Shown here in pieces: positions 43,483 to 51,528 of a DNA stretch of 64,000 nt. The first letter of the stretch is position 1. Each line of letters starts with the position of its first letter. A program made the position numbers and the translations under genes. This DNA comes from Pseudomonas alcaligenes (GTDB lineage: Bacteria; Pseudomonadota; Gammaproteobacteria; Pseudomonadales; Pseudomonadaceae), in assembly GCF_041729615.1 (NCBI RefSeq), contig NZ_CP154874.1, positions 3,138,501 to 3,202,500 of the forward strand. The letters are read 5' to 3'. A model generated the notes under the pieces. It worked only from the letters and a program-made list of their open reading frames with translations, was not told the DNA's origin and made no database searches.

Positions 43483-44310
43483 ATGCAGATCGAATTCGAG
43501 CAGCTGACCCGATTGTCCGAGAGCTGGTGGCCCGTGCTGCTGGAGTATGGCGGCAAGCTGGCCCTGGCCCTGCTGACCCTGGCCCTGGGCTGGTGGCTGA
43601 TCAACCGCCTGAGCCTGCGTCTGCAGCGCCTGATGGGCGGGCGCAAGGTGGATCGGGCGCTGACCAGTTTCATCGGCAGCCTGAGCAATATCCTGCTCAA
43701 GGTGCTGCTGCTGGTCAGCGTAGCGTCCATGGTCGGTGTCTCCACGGCCTCCTTCGTCGCCGCCATCGGTGCCGCCGGCCTGGCTATCGGCCTGGCCCTG
43801 CAGGGCAGCCTGGGCAACTTCGCCGGCGGCGTGCTGATCCTGCTGTTCCGGCCGTTCCGCATCGGCGACTGGATCGAGGCGCAGGGCGTGTCCGGCAGCG
43901 TCGACAGCATCCAGATCTTCCACACCACGCTGAAGACCGCCGACAACAAGGTGGTGGTGGTGCCCAACGGCAGCCTGTCCAACGGCAACATCGTCAACTA
44001 CTCGCGCGAGGCCGTGCGGCGGGTGGATATCAACCTCGGCATCGATTACGCCAGTGACATCCGCCAGGCTCGCGAGGTGTTGCTGGAGATCGCCCGCGAC
44101 CCGCGCGTGCGCCAGGAGCCGGCGGCCCCGCAGGTGGTGGTGACCGGCCTGGGCGACAACGCGGTGGCGCTGTCCCTGCGTGTCTGGGTGGCCACGGCGG
44201 ATTACTGGCCGGTCAGCTTCGAGTTCATCGAGCAGGCCAAGGAGCGCCTGGAGCGCGTGGGCATCGGCATCCCCTTTCCGCAGCGGGTGGTGCACCTGAT
44301 CCAGCAGTGA
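43483..44310 (+). CDS. Small-conductance mechanosensitive channel (MscS family)
   Basis: A 275-residue channel of about E. coli MscS size. Three N-terminal membrane helices end in the pore-lining TM3 (FVAAIGAAGLAIGLALQGSLGNFAGGVLILLFRPF) with the Gly/Ala packing pattern. The beta domain (GDWIEAQGVSGSVDSIQIFHT, NKVVVVPNGSLSNGNIVNYSR) and a C-terminal alpha/beta domain follow. It releases osmolytes on hypo-osmotic shock. An ideal ribosome site (AGGAGGGA) precedes the ATG. Confidence 0.95.
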   Translation: MQIEFEQLTRLSESWWPVLLEYGGKLALALLTLALGWWLINRLSLRLQRLMGGRKVDRALTSFIGSLSNILLKVLLLVSVASMVGVSTASFVAAIGAAGLAIGLALQGSLGNFAGGVLILLFRPFRIGDWIEAQGVSGSVDSIQIFHTTLKTADNKVVVVPNGSLSNGNIVNYSREAVRRVDINLGIDYASDIRQAREVLLEIARDPRVRQEPAAPQVVVTGLGDNAVALSLRVWVATADYWPVSFEFIEQAKERLERVGIGIPFPQRVVHLIQQ

Positions 44311-44316
44311 AACGCA

Positions 44317-44338
44317 GAGGCCGGCTGGTGCCGGCCTC
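44317..44338. terminator. Hairpin between convergent mscS and ampG
   Basis: A 9-bp perfect stem, GAGGCCGGC/GCCGGCCTC, with a TGGT loop. The T-tract is weak in both directions. Confidence 0.6.
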
Positions 44339-44340
44339 GT

Positions 44341-45981
44341 TCATTTCTGCGCTGCGCCCTCCGGCGGCACGCCGTTGCTGCGTTCGCGGTGTTCGCGTCC
44401 CCACTGCAGGAGGATCAGCAGCAGGGTGGGGATGCCGAGCAGGGCGGTGGCGAGGAAGAACTGGGCATAGCCGGCCTTCTCCACCATGACTCCCGAATAG
44501 CCGCCGACCAGGCGCGGCAGCAGCAGCATGATGGAGCTGAGCAGGGCGTACTGGGTGGCGGAGAACTTCAGGTTGGTCAGGCTCGACAGGTAGGCGACGA
44601 AGGCGGCGGTGGCCAGGCCGGAGCTGAGGTTGTCGAGGGTGATGGTGAGCACCAGCATCAGCATGTGCGGGTCCAGCACCTGCAGTAGCTGGCTGACCGT
44701 CTGTTCGGCGTAGCGCGCCGGCTCGGCCACCGCGCCGAGGCCGGAGAGGGTGGCGAACAGCAGGTTGGTGCCGGCCGAGGCGGCGCCGCCCAGCAGCAGG
44801 ATCGGCAGGATGCCGAAGCGCACGATCAGCAGGCCGCCGAGGGCGGCGCCGAGCAGGGTCATGACCAGGCCGAACAGCTTGCTGACGCTGGCGATCTGGC
44901 TCTTGGCGAAGCCCATGTCGATGTAGAAGACATTGGCCATCACCCCCATCACCGTGTCGGACATGCGATAGGTGGCGATCAGCCCGAGCAGCAGCAGCGC
45001 CTGCCAGCGGTAGCGCAGGATGAAGTCGTTGACCGGCGTCAGCACCGGCGCCAGGCCGCGGCGGCCCATGCGCGACAGGCACACGGCGGTGAGGATGGTG
45101 TAGAGCAGGAAACGCAGGGTGGCGCGGTCCTCGCGCAGCAGCTCGCCCAGGCCGATGTCGCCGCTGAACAGCAGGACGATGTCGCTGCGGAAGAACTGGG
45201 TGAACATGGCCGGCACCGACACCAGCAGCACGATCAGCACCAACACTGAGGCCAGCTGGCGGTACAGGCCGTAGCGCGCCGCCGCCATCTGCGTCTGCAG
45301 CGGCACCGGCGGCTCGCGCATCCACAGGGTGGTGACCAGGCCCGGCAGCATCAGCAGGGCGAACAGCAGGTAGGTGCTGGCCCAGGCCCCGTGCTGGTAG
45401 CCGGCGCCGGGGTCGCCGAACCAGCCGGCGAAGTACAGGGCGCCGGCGGTGGCCAGCAGGGCGGCGACCCGGTAGCCGGCCATGTAGCTGGCGGCCAGGG
45501 CGGCCTGGCGGGTGTCGTCGACGATCTCCAGGCGGTAGGCGTCCACCGCGATGTCCTGGGTGGCCGAGGCGAAGGCCACCACCACCGCCACGCCGATCAG
45601 CCAGGACAGATGCTGCTGCGGGTCGCACAGGGCCATGCCGATCAGGCCCAGGGCCACCAGTCCCTGCGACAGCACCAGCCAGGAGCGGCGCCGGCCGAGG
45701 CGGCCAAGCAGCGGCAGGCGCCACTGGTCGAGCATCGGTGCCCACACCCATTTGAACGCGTAGGCCAGGCCGATCAGGCTGGCGTAACCGATGGTCTGGT
45801 GCGCCACGCCGGCCTCGCGCAGCCACACCGAAAGGGTGGAAAACACCAGCATGTACGGCAGGCCGGCGGCGAAGCCCAGCAGCAACAGGGCCAGGGCGGC
45901 CGGGTGGGCATAGGTGGCGAGGGCGGCGCGCCAGGTTCTACGGGGCATGGGGCTGGTCGGGAGTTCGGGCAAAGGGCGCAC
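44341..45981 (-). CDS. ampG: AmpG family muropeptide permease
   Basis: A 546-residue major-facilitator transporter with 12 to 14 membrane helices that imports anhydro-muropeptides for recycling and thereby feeds AmpR/AmpC regulation. Markers are LLLGFAAGLPYMLVFSTLSVWLREAGV, FKWVWAPMLDQWRLP, ATQDIAVDAYRLE and the LSSGLATAAFVAYLSSLTN segment. The start may be GTG 45981, one base after the preceding stop, or ATG 45948 (MPRRTWRAAL). It is in a minus-strand pair with the alkyltransferase-like gene. Confidence 0.93.
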   Translation of the reverse strand: MRPLPELPTSPMPRRTWRAALATYAHPAALALLLLGFAAGLPYMLVFSTLSVWLREAGVAHQTIGYASLIGLAYAFKWVWAPMLDQWRLPLLGRLGRRRSWLVLSQGLVALGLIGMALCDPQQHLSWLIGVAVVVAFASATQDIAVDAYRLEIVDDTRQAALAASYMAGYRVAALLATAGALYFAGWFGDPGAGYQHGAWASTYLLFALLMLPGLVTTLWMREPPVPLQTQMAAARYGLYRQLASVLVLIVLLVSVPAMFTQFFRSDIVLLFSGDIGLGELLREDRATLRFLLYTILTAVCLSRMGRRGLAPVLTPVNDFILRYRWQALLLLGLIATYRMSDTVMGVMANVFYIDMGFAKSQIASVSKLFGLVMTLLGAALGGLLIVRFGILPILLLGGAASAGTNLLFATLSGLGAVAEPARYAEQTVSQLLQVLDPHMLMLVLTITLDNLSSGLATAAFVAYLSSLTNLKFSATQYALLSSIMLLLPRLVGGYSGVMVEKAGYAQFFLATALLGIPTLLLILLQWGREHRERSNGVPPEGAAQK

Positions 45982-45982
45982 T

Positions 45983-46369
45983 CTAACCCTTTGCCTCCAT
46001 CGGGCGCCAGCCGTGGCGGCGCATGTCGACCCGCTCGTTGCGGATGCTCAGGCCTTCGGCGCGCAGGCGTGCACGCTGCTCGTCGCCGGAGGGGGTGCCG
46101 GCCGCCAGGCTGAGGCGGCCGCCGGCGCCGAGCACGCGGTGCCAGGGCAGGCGGGTGTCGTCCGGCAGCTGGCTGAGGGTGCGCCCCACCCAGCGCGCGG
46201 CGCGCCCGAGGCCGGCCAGGGCGGCCAGCTCGCCATAGCTGATCACCTTGCCCGCGGGGATGGCCGCCAGCACCAGGTACAGTGCTGCCCGCCGCCCTTC
46301 GGCGCTTGCCGTGGGCTCCAGGGCTGGTGCATGTTCTGCTGCATCGTCTTTGCGCGGTGTTCTGGCCAT
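45983..46369 (-). CDS. Alkyltransferase-like (ATL) DNA-binding protein
   Basis: A 128-residue protein homologous to the DNA-binding domain of O6-alkylguanine-DNA alkyltransferase. The helix-turn-helix with Arg finger is seen in GKVISYGELAALAGLGRAARWVGRTLSQLP. The active-site PCHRV is PWHRV here (Trp76 for Cys), so it cannot accept an alkyl group. ATL proteins instead bind alkylated bases and flag them to nucleotide excision repair. Its ATG overlaps, on opposite strands, the ATG of the next gene, so the true start may lie inside. Confidence 0.9.
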   Translation of the reverse strand: MARTPRKDDAAEHAPALEPTASAEGRRAALYLVLAAIPAGKVISYGELAALAGLGRAARWVGRTLSQLPDDTRLPWHRVLGAGGRLSLAAGTPSGDEQRARLRAEGLSIRNERVDMRRHGWRPMEAKG

Positions 46370-47366
46370 GTCGTTGCGCGTCCTGCTGTCCCTGTTGCTG
46401 CTGAGCCTGGCCCTGCCGGCGCGGGCCGACACCGTGTGGCTGAATAACGGCGACCGCCTGAGTGGCGAGATCCTGCTGCTCGATGGCGGCAAGCTGGCGC
46501 TGAAGACCAAATATGCCGGGCGGGTGCTGATCGACTGGAAGGATATCGATACCCTGGCCACCGACAAACCCCTGATGCTGCGTCGTAATGGTCTGGACAG
46601 TGAGAGCGCCCGCGAGTTGCAGGCGGCCGGCCCGGGCCTGGTACGGATAGTCGATGGCCGCAGCGAGACGGTGGCGCTGGCCAGCATCGAGCGCCTGGTT
46701 CCGCCGCGCCCGCTGCTCGAGGATCGCATCTGGGAAGGCAACCTGGATGCCAAGCTGGACATGGAGCGCAACCAGGATCGCACCGACGAGTGGAAGCTCA
46801 AGGGCAACACCCGCGTCGAGCATGGGCGCTGGCGCCACGTGCTGCGCGGCGAGCTGGAACACGAGAAGGAGAACGGCGAGAAGACCGAGGACAACTGGGA
46901 GCTGGAGTATGACCTCGACCGCTTCCTCACCCAGCACTGGTTCTGGCGCGTCGGCTACGAGCAGAGCGAGGACCAGTTCGAACAGATCAACCGCCAGCGC
47001 ATCTACGGCAGCGGGCCGGGCTATCGCTTCTGGGACAACGAGCTGGGCCGCCTCGACCTGATCACGCAGTTCAACCGCATCGAGCTGTATAGCGTTCTGG
47101 GTGATCGCAGTTTCGATAGCTGGTCGCTGGAGTGGGACTACAAGCGCCTGCTCTGGGGCACCCGTCTGGAGTTTTACACCACCGCGGAGGTGCAGGTGCC
47201 CCGGGTCAGCGAGATCGACTACGTGTTCGACGGCGAGGCGGGCCTGCGCTATCGCCTCAACGACTGGGCGCGGCTGTCCCTGTTGTACGAGCTGAACCAG
47301 CTGCGCGGCCTGGGCAACACCTTCTCCGATCGCCACTACCTGATCGGTTTCGGGGTCGGCTGGTAG
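46368..47366 (+). CDS. DUF481 outer-membrane protein, copy 1
   Basis: A 332-residue exported protein. A signal peptide (LLLSLLLLSLALPARA) is followed by an SH3-like N-terminal domain (DTVWLNNGDRLSGEILLLDGGKLALKT) and a DUF481 beta-barrel with many Glu/Asp and aromatic residues. It ends RHYLIGFGVGW, a terminal aromatic typical of outer-membrane insertion. E. coli YdiY/YdiY-like proteins are acid-induced; function is unknown. A paralogue follows directly downstream in the same direction. Confidence 0.85.
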   Translation: MSLRVLLSLLLLSLALPARADTVWLNNGDRLSGEILLLDGGKLALKTKYAGRVLIDWKDIDTLATDKPLMLRRNGLDSESARELQAAGPGLVRIVDGRSETVALASIERLVPPRPLLEDRIWEGNLDAKLDMERNQDRTDEWKLKGNTRVEHGRWRHVLRGELEHEKENGEKTEDNWELEYDLDRFLTQHWFWRVGYEQSEDQFEQINRQRIYGSGPGYRFWDNELGRLDLITQFNRIELYSVLGDRSFDSWSLEWDYKRLLWGTRLEFYTTAEVQVPRVSEIDYVFDGEAGLRYRLNDWARLSLLYELNQLRGLGNTFSDRHYLIGFGVGW

Positions 47367-47470
47367 TGGTCCAGGCTGAACTTGAAGTGGCTTTGCGCGG
47401 TCTGTGCTTGCTCAGACGGTGCGCATGCGGATAATGCGCGCCTTTTTCCAGCCAAGCCCTGTCCGTGCCC

Positions 47471-48478
47471 ATGATGCCCTCTCGTACCCTGCTTGCCCTT
47501 GTCCTCGCCACCCTGTCCGCTCCTGCGCTGGCCGATACTGTCTGGCTGAAGAACGGTGACAAGCTCAGCGGCACCATCCAGCTGTTCGACGGCGGCAAGC
47601 TGCTGCTGAAGACCGAGTACGCCGGCAACATCACCCTGGATGTAGACAAGATCGCTACCCTGGAGAGCGACCGGGAGCTGCTGGTCAAGCACGGCGACTT
47701 CGTCGGTGAGCGCGCCAAGTCGCTGAAACCGGCCGGGCCGGGGCAGGTCGAGCTGGTCAATGGCTCCGCGCCGAAAGTGGTCGATCTGGCCGCGATCAGC
47801 CAGATGCTGCCGCCCAAGCCACTGGTGCAGGACCTGACCTGGAGCGGCAGCCTGGATTTCTCCGCCGACTACAAGCGTGCCGAGAACGACATCAAGGACT
47901 ATGACATCGACCTCGACACCAAGGCCCGGCATGGCGCCTGGCGGCACGGCATCGCCGCCGAGTACGACCATGAGACCAAGGACGACCAGCGCAAGACCGA
48001 CCGGGTGGAGCTGAGCTACGACCTCGATCGCTTCCTCGGCGAGAAGTTCTTCTGGCAGGGCCAGCTCAAGTACAGCCACGACCGCATCGAGGAGCTGGAG
48101 ACCCAGCGCACCTTTGGTACCGGCCCCGGCTACCAGTTCTGGGACGACCAGCTCGGCGCCTTCTCCATGGCCGGGCTGCTAAACCGCAACGACTTCGTGT
48201 TCGCCGACGGCAGCAGCGAGCACTTCAACTCGGCGGCCATGGAGTGGGACTACCGCCGCTACCTGAGCGGCAAGACCCTGGAGCTCTACACCCAGGGCGA
48301 GCTGGGTGCGCCCTTCGTCGATGAGGTCGACTACATCATCGATGCCGAGGCCGGCCTGCGCTACAAGCTCAACAGCTGGGCGGCCCTGAGCCTGAAGACC
48401 GAGTGGGACAAGGTGGCCAGCCAGTACGGCGATACCAACGAACGGCGCTATCTGATCGGTCTGGGCGTGGGCTGGTAA
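47471..48478 (+). CDS. DUF481 outer-membrane protein, copy 2
   Basis: A 335-residue paralogue of the preceding protein with the same plan: signal peptide (LLALVLATLSAPALA), DTVWLKNGDKLSGTIQLFDGGKLLLKT, the DUF481 barrel and the terminal RRYLIGLGVGW. The two share the N-terminal domain closely and the barrel more loosely, so the duplication is not recent. The start may be GTG 47465 or one of the ATGs at 47471 and 47474; the signal peptide is complete in each case. The 104-bp gap from copy 1 probably holds its own promoter. Confidence 0.83.
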   Translation: MMPSRTLLALVLATLSAPALADTVWLKNGDKLSGTIQLFDGGKLLLKTEYAGNITLDVDKIATLESDRELLVKHGDFVGERAKSLKPAGPGQVELVNGSAPKVVDLAAISQMLPPKPLVQDLTWSGSLDFSADYKRAENDIKDYDIDLDTKARHGAWRHGIAAEYDHETKDDQRKTDRVELSYDLDRFLGEKFFWQGQLKYSHDRIEELETQRTFGTGPGYQFWDDQLGAFSMAGLLNRNDFVFADGSSEHFNSAAMEWDYRRYLSGKTLELYTQGELGAPFVDEVDYIIDAEAGLRYKLNSWAALSLKTEWDKVASQYGDTNERRYLIGLGVGW

Positions 48479-48495
48479 GGGGCGCGCCGCGAGCC

Positions 48496-49269
48496 TCAGT
48501 CGTATTCGGCCTCGGCATGCTCGCCCAGTAGCCGCCGCTGGCGCGGCGTACAGGCGGCCAGCACCGCCGGATCGAAGCGCCAGGTCAGGTAGGGCGAAAA
48601 CTTCTGCGCCACCATGCGCCGGCCATAGTGGATCTGCAGCAGGTAGCGACTGCGGTCCGCTGTGCGGTTGCGGCTGCCGGCGTGCCACAGCTCGCTGCGC
48701 AGGAACAGCACATCGCCGGCCCGGCACAGTACGGGTTGTGCCGGGCGCCCGCGCCAGCAGCGCTCACCTGCGCGTGGCGGGCGTCCGGCGCGGTGGCTGC
48801 CGGGGATCACCAGGGTCGGGCAGAGCTCCTCGTCGATGTCGCTGAGGTACAGCTGCGCCGTGCAGATCTGCATCGGCAGGCGGAAGGCGGGATCTTCCAG
48901 CAGGGTTTGCGGCAGCTCCATCAACAGGTAGTCGAGGTGCAGGCCGGCACCGATGAAGCCGGGGTGGCAGCGCCAGGCCGTCTGCCCTATCACATGGCAG
49001 TCGGCGCCGAGCGCCGCCTCTGCCAGCTCGATCACCCCCGGTAGGTCGAGATAGGGCAGCCACAGGGGATCGCGGTTGAATACGCACTTGTAGTGGTCGA
49101 CCAGGCCGCTGTAGTCCCAGTGCTGTGGCCGCAGCTCGTCGATGGCCGCGCGCAGCGCGGCGACCCGACCGGCATCCACGACGCCGGGCAGCAGGGCGAA
49201 GCCCTGATCGTGCAGTGCCTGCAGCTGTCCTGTGCTGGACTTGTCCACGCCCGTGCTCCGGCAACCCAC
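48496..49269 (-). CDS. Phytanoyl-CoA dioxygenase (PhyH) family protein
   Basis: A 257-residue Fe(II)/2-oxoglutarate-dependent oxygenase. The iron triad is His111-x-Asp113 (GAGLHLDYLL) and His196 (SELWHAGSRNRT), with Arg208 (DRSRYLLQIHYG) as likely 2-oxoglutarate ligand. The family includes phytanoyl-CoA, ectoine and small-molecule hydroxylases; the substrate cannot be named. The ATG at 49269 is used; an in-frame GTG eight codons in (VDKSS) is possible. It lies 47 bp downstream of the prrF terminator on the same strand. Confidence 0.85.
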   Translation of the reverse strand: MGCRSTGVDKSSTGQLQALHDQGFALLPGVVDAGRVAALRAAIDELRPQHWDYSGLVDHYKCVFNRDPLWLPYLDLPGVIELAEAALGADCHVIGQTAWRCHPGFIGAGLHLDYLLMELPQTLLEDPAFRLPMQICTAQLYLSDIDEELCPTLVIPGSHRAGRPPRAGERCWRGRPAQPVLCRAGDVLFLRSELWHAGSRNRTADRSRYLLQIHYGRRMVAQKFSPYLTWRFDPAVLAACTPRQRRLLGEHAEAEYD

Positions 49270-49315
49270 CCATGATCATGCTGGCATGCCAGGGCGAACT
49301 TGAGAAATCGCGGGC

Positions 49316-49432
49316 AAAAAAAGACCCGGCAAAGTGCCGGGTCAATAACCGTGATTAGCCTGATGAGGAGATAATCTGAAGAGTCCGACTGCTGTGGCCC
49401 CTTGAGCTTATCGGCTGATCTCGCGACCAGTT
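49316..49432 (-). ncRNA. prrF: Iron-responsive small RNA PrrF
   Basis: The minus strand from 49432 begins AACTGGTCGCGAGATCAGC and contains the PrrF core CTCAAGGGGCCACAGCAG and GATTATCTCCTCATCAGGC. It ends in the PrrF terminator (GACCCGGCA, loop, TGCCGGGTC, then seven T). Length is about 117 nt, as for PrrF1 of P. aeruginosa, and the gene is adjacent to a cbpA-like gene as there. PrrF base-pairs with Hfq to repress iron-containing proteins (SodB, aconitase, succinate dehydrogenase, anthranilate genes) when iron is low. Only one copy is present here. Confidence 0.95.
49323..49343 (-). terminator. prrF terminator
   Basis: A 9-bp stem, GACCCGGCA/TGCCGGGTC, followed on the minus strand by seven T (49322-49316). 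Confidence 0.93.
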
Positions 49433-49438
49433 GCGGTA

Positions 49439-49489
49439 ATAATAACAATTCTCATTTTTGCGTCAATACCTGGATGAGAATTATTTTCG
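49439..49489 (-). promoter_or_regulatory. prrF promoter with two Fur boxes
   Basis: On the minus strand TTGACG (49466-49461), a 16-bp spacer and TATTAT (49444-49439) give a promoter with start at about 49432. A Fur box AAATGAGAATTGTTATTATT (49458-49439) fills the spacer and -10. A second Fur-like site, TGAGAATTATTTTCG on the plus strand (49475-49489), lies just upstream. Iron-loaded Fur would block transcription. Confidence 0.88.
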
Positions 49490-49517
49490 ACTGGTTGGCA
49501 GAACGCCGGAAAACAAA

Positions 49518-49537
49518 ACCCCGGCCTGGGCCGGGGT
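49518..49537 (-). terminator. Terminator of cbpA-like gene
   Basis: A 9-bp stem, ACCCCGGCC/GGCCGGGGT, with a T-rich tract on the minus strand 3' side (TTTTGTTTT). Confidence 0.85.
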
Positions 49538-49557
49538 CTGGTCACAGGCTATCGCCG

Positions 49558-50358
49558 TCAGGCCGGCTGCAGCTGGGCGCGCAGCTGGGTCACTTCCTTG
49601 TTCATCAGGTCGATGCGCCGGGCCATGCTTTCGATCAGGCTGTGGGCGATGCGCGGGTTGCTCTGCATCAGGCTGAGGAACTGGTCCTTGGGGATCACCA
49701 TCACGGTGCACGGCTCGCTGGCGATCACCGTGGCGCTGCGCTTCTCGCGGGTGAACACGGCCATGGCGCCGAAGATCTCGTCCTTCTGTACGTCGCCGAC
49801 CTTCTGGCCGTCGACCCAGGCTTCGGCGTGACCCTCGATGATCACGAACACATGGTCGGCGTCGTCACCCTGGTGGATCAGCTCCTCGCCGGCGGCGAAG
49901 TGCTGGAAGCCGGTGGCCGGGCGGATTTCCGGCTGCTTGAGGCGGGCCAGGGCATCGGAGAGCAGGGCGGTGTGGCCGATCAGGTACTGGATGAACAGCT
50001 CCTGGCGCTGCTCGCTACCATAGATGTGCTTGAACACATCGCTGCGGGCATAGGGCACCAGGGTCAGTTGCTCTTCGCTGCTGTAGCGGCAGCTCGGCAG
50101 GTCGATGCCCTGGCGCAGGCCGACCAGGTCGCCTTCCTGCAGATAGAACAGCGGGCGCTCGTCGACCTGGGCGTGCAGCAGGCCGTTCTCGATGATGTAC
50201 AGCTGGTTGCCGGGCAGTATCTTGGCCAGGTCGTCGACCTGTTCCAGACGCAGGGGGGCACCGCTGGGCTGCAGCCCGTCGAGCAATTGTGCGGGAATGC
50301 TCTGCAGGCGTTGGATCAGCTGGTCGGCGTAGGCCGGTTGCTCCCCGAGTAGATACAT
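49558..50358 (-). CDS. cbpA: Cyclic-nucleotide-binding protein, CbpA-like
   Basis: A 266-residue cytoplasmic protein. The C-terminal half is a cyclic-nucleotide-binding domain (FAAGEELIHQGDDADHVFVIIEGHAEAW, then the phosphate cassette EIFGAMAVFTREKRSATVIA with the binding Arg). The N-terminal half resembles a second, degenerate cNMP-like domain (KILPGNQLYIIENGLLHAQV). There is no HTH. P. aeruginosa CbpA, encoded next to prrF, binds cAMP and moves to the flagellated pole, so that name fits by synteny and architecture. The first phosphate-cassette acidic residue (usually GE) is Ala. Confidence 0.85.
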   Translation of the reverse strand: MYLLGEQPAYADQLIQRLQSIPAQLLDGLQPSGAPLRLEQVDDLAKILPGNQLYIIENGLLHAQVDERPLFYLQEGDLVGLRQGIDLPSCRYSSEEQLTLVPYARSDVFKHIYGSEQRQELFIQYLIGHTALLSDALARLKQPEIRPATGFQHFAAGEELIHQGDDADHVFVIIEGHAEAWVDGQKVGDVQKDEIFGAMAVFTREKRSATVIASEPCTVMVIPKDQFLSLMQSNPRIAHSLIESMARRIDLMNKEVTQLRAQLQPA

Positions 50359-50464
50359 GACGGTAATTCCTTGAACTGGCTGGGCTGACGATAAGGCACG
50401 CGGGTAGCGGCAACAATAGGGGGCGGCTCGATACAGGTAAATGCCGCCGCTCGGAGGTTGTGAG

Positions 50465-50728
50465 CTAGCTCTTGTTGCTCTCGTTCAGCTGGCCGTTCAG
50501 CCTCGCCTTGAGGCTTGGCGGCAATTCGTTCCAGTGCACGTCCAGCAGGGCGCCCTCGATCGCGTAGAGCAGCACCTTGGAGGCGCGAAAGCCGCGTGCA
50601 CGCACGGCCCGGTAGGCGTCGACGGCGCCCAGCCGGCGCAGGTCGTTGGCGCTGTGGATGCCCACTGCATGCAGCCACTGCGCCGAAGTCTTGCCCAGGT
50701 TCTTCAGGTGTTGCAGTTCATCGTTCAT
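50465..50728 (-). CDS. TfoX C-terminal domain protein
   Basis: An 87-residue helical protein. LKNLGKTSAQWLHAVGIHSANDLRRLGAVDAYRAVRARG is the TfoX-C helix-hairpin-like domain, found alone or after TfoX-N in competence regulators. Function of stand-alone versions is unknown. The ATG at 50728 follows GGAGGC. Confidence 0.83.
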   Translation of the reverse strand: MNDELQHLKNLGKTSAQWLHAVGIHSANDLRRLGAVDAYRAVRARGFRASKVLLYAIEGALLDVHWNELPPSLKARLNGQLNESNKS

Positions 50729-50753
50729 TGCGCCTCCTGGCAGTGCTGCGCAG

Positions 50754-51515
50754 TCACGGATGAGGTGGATTCGGAAAGCCTGCGAGAAAGTGTAGCGGCC
50801 AGCGCACAAAACGCTTCTGCTGCCCGTCGCCCCAGGCCTGTCGCAGCCTGGGCTGCAGTTCCAGCAGCGGGTCGCGGCCGCTGGCCTGCTGCAGCTTCTG
50901 CACCGCCGACCAGGTGCCCAGATAGCCTTCCAGCTGTGCCAGGTTCCACTCCAGGTCGATGGCGAAGGCCGGCACCGCGATGCGCGCGAAGGGCGGCTGG
51001 ATGTCCCGGTAGCCGGCATCGACACTGGCGCGGCCGGCGGGCCAGTAGCCACCCAGGGTGTTCCAGTAGAAGTCGTCGAGCAGCGCGTCCAGCGCGTCGT
51101 CGATGCGCAACAGGCTGTAGCACCAGGCGCAGAACAGCCCGCCGGGGCGCAGCAGGCGACGCGTCTCGGCGAAAAACTCGGGAGTGGCGAACCAGTGCAG
51201 GGCCTGGGCCACCACGATCAGGTCGAGGCTGGCAGCGCTCAGCGGCTGGGCGCCGGCATCGGCGGCGAAACAGCCGATTCCGGCGAGGTCGGGGGCCGCG
51301 CGCAACTGCTCCGGGCTGCCGTCGCAGGCCAGTACCTGCTGGAAGCGCCCGAGCAGCGGGCGGCTGGCCTGGCCGTTGCCGCAGGCGATGTCCAGCGCCC
51401 GTTCGCGCCCCGGGCTATTGGCGGCCAGCCAGTCGAACAGGGCCTCGGGGTATTGCGGGCGAAAGCTGGCGTAGGCATCGGCGCGGTTGCCGAACAGGCG
51501 GGTGATTTCGCTCAT
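50754..51515 (-). CDS. Class I SAM-dependent methyltransferase
   Basis: A 253-residue enzyme with a Rossmann methyltransferase domain. SAM motif I is ALDIACGNGQASRPLL, followed by VLACDGSPEQL, DLIVVAQALHWF and RLLRPGGLFCAW. The pattern (start FGNRADAYASFRPQYPEALF) resembles the yeast Crg1/Tmt1-like and bacterial Methyltransf_11 group. The substrate is unknown. I chose the ATG at 51515 because homology starts there; the longer frame overlaps the pentapeptide gene. Confidence 0.86.
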   Translation of the reverse strand: MSEITRLFGNRADAYASFRPQYPEALFDWLAANSPGRERALDIACGNGQASRPLLGRFQQVLACDGSPEQLRAAPDLAGIGCFAADAGAQPLSAASLDLIVVAQALHWFATPEFFAETRRLLRPGGLFCAWCYSLLRIDDALDALLDDFYWNTLGGYWPAGRASVDAGYRDIQPPFARIAVPAFAIDLEWNLAQLEGYLGTWSAVQKLQQASGRDPLLELQPRLRQAWGDGQQKRFVRWPLHFLAGFPNPPHP

Positions 51516-51528
51516 GGATGCTCGCGGG

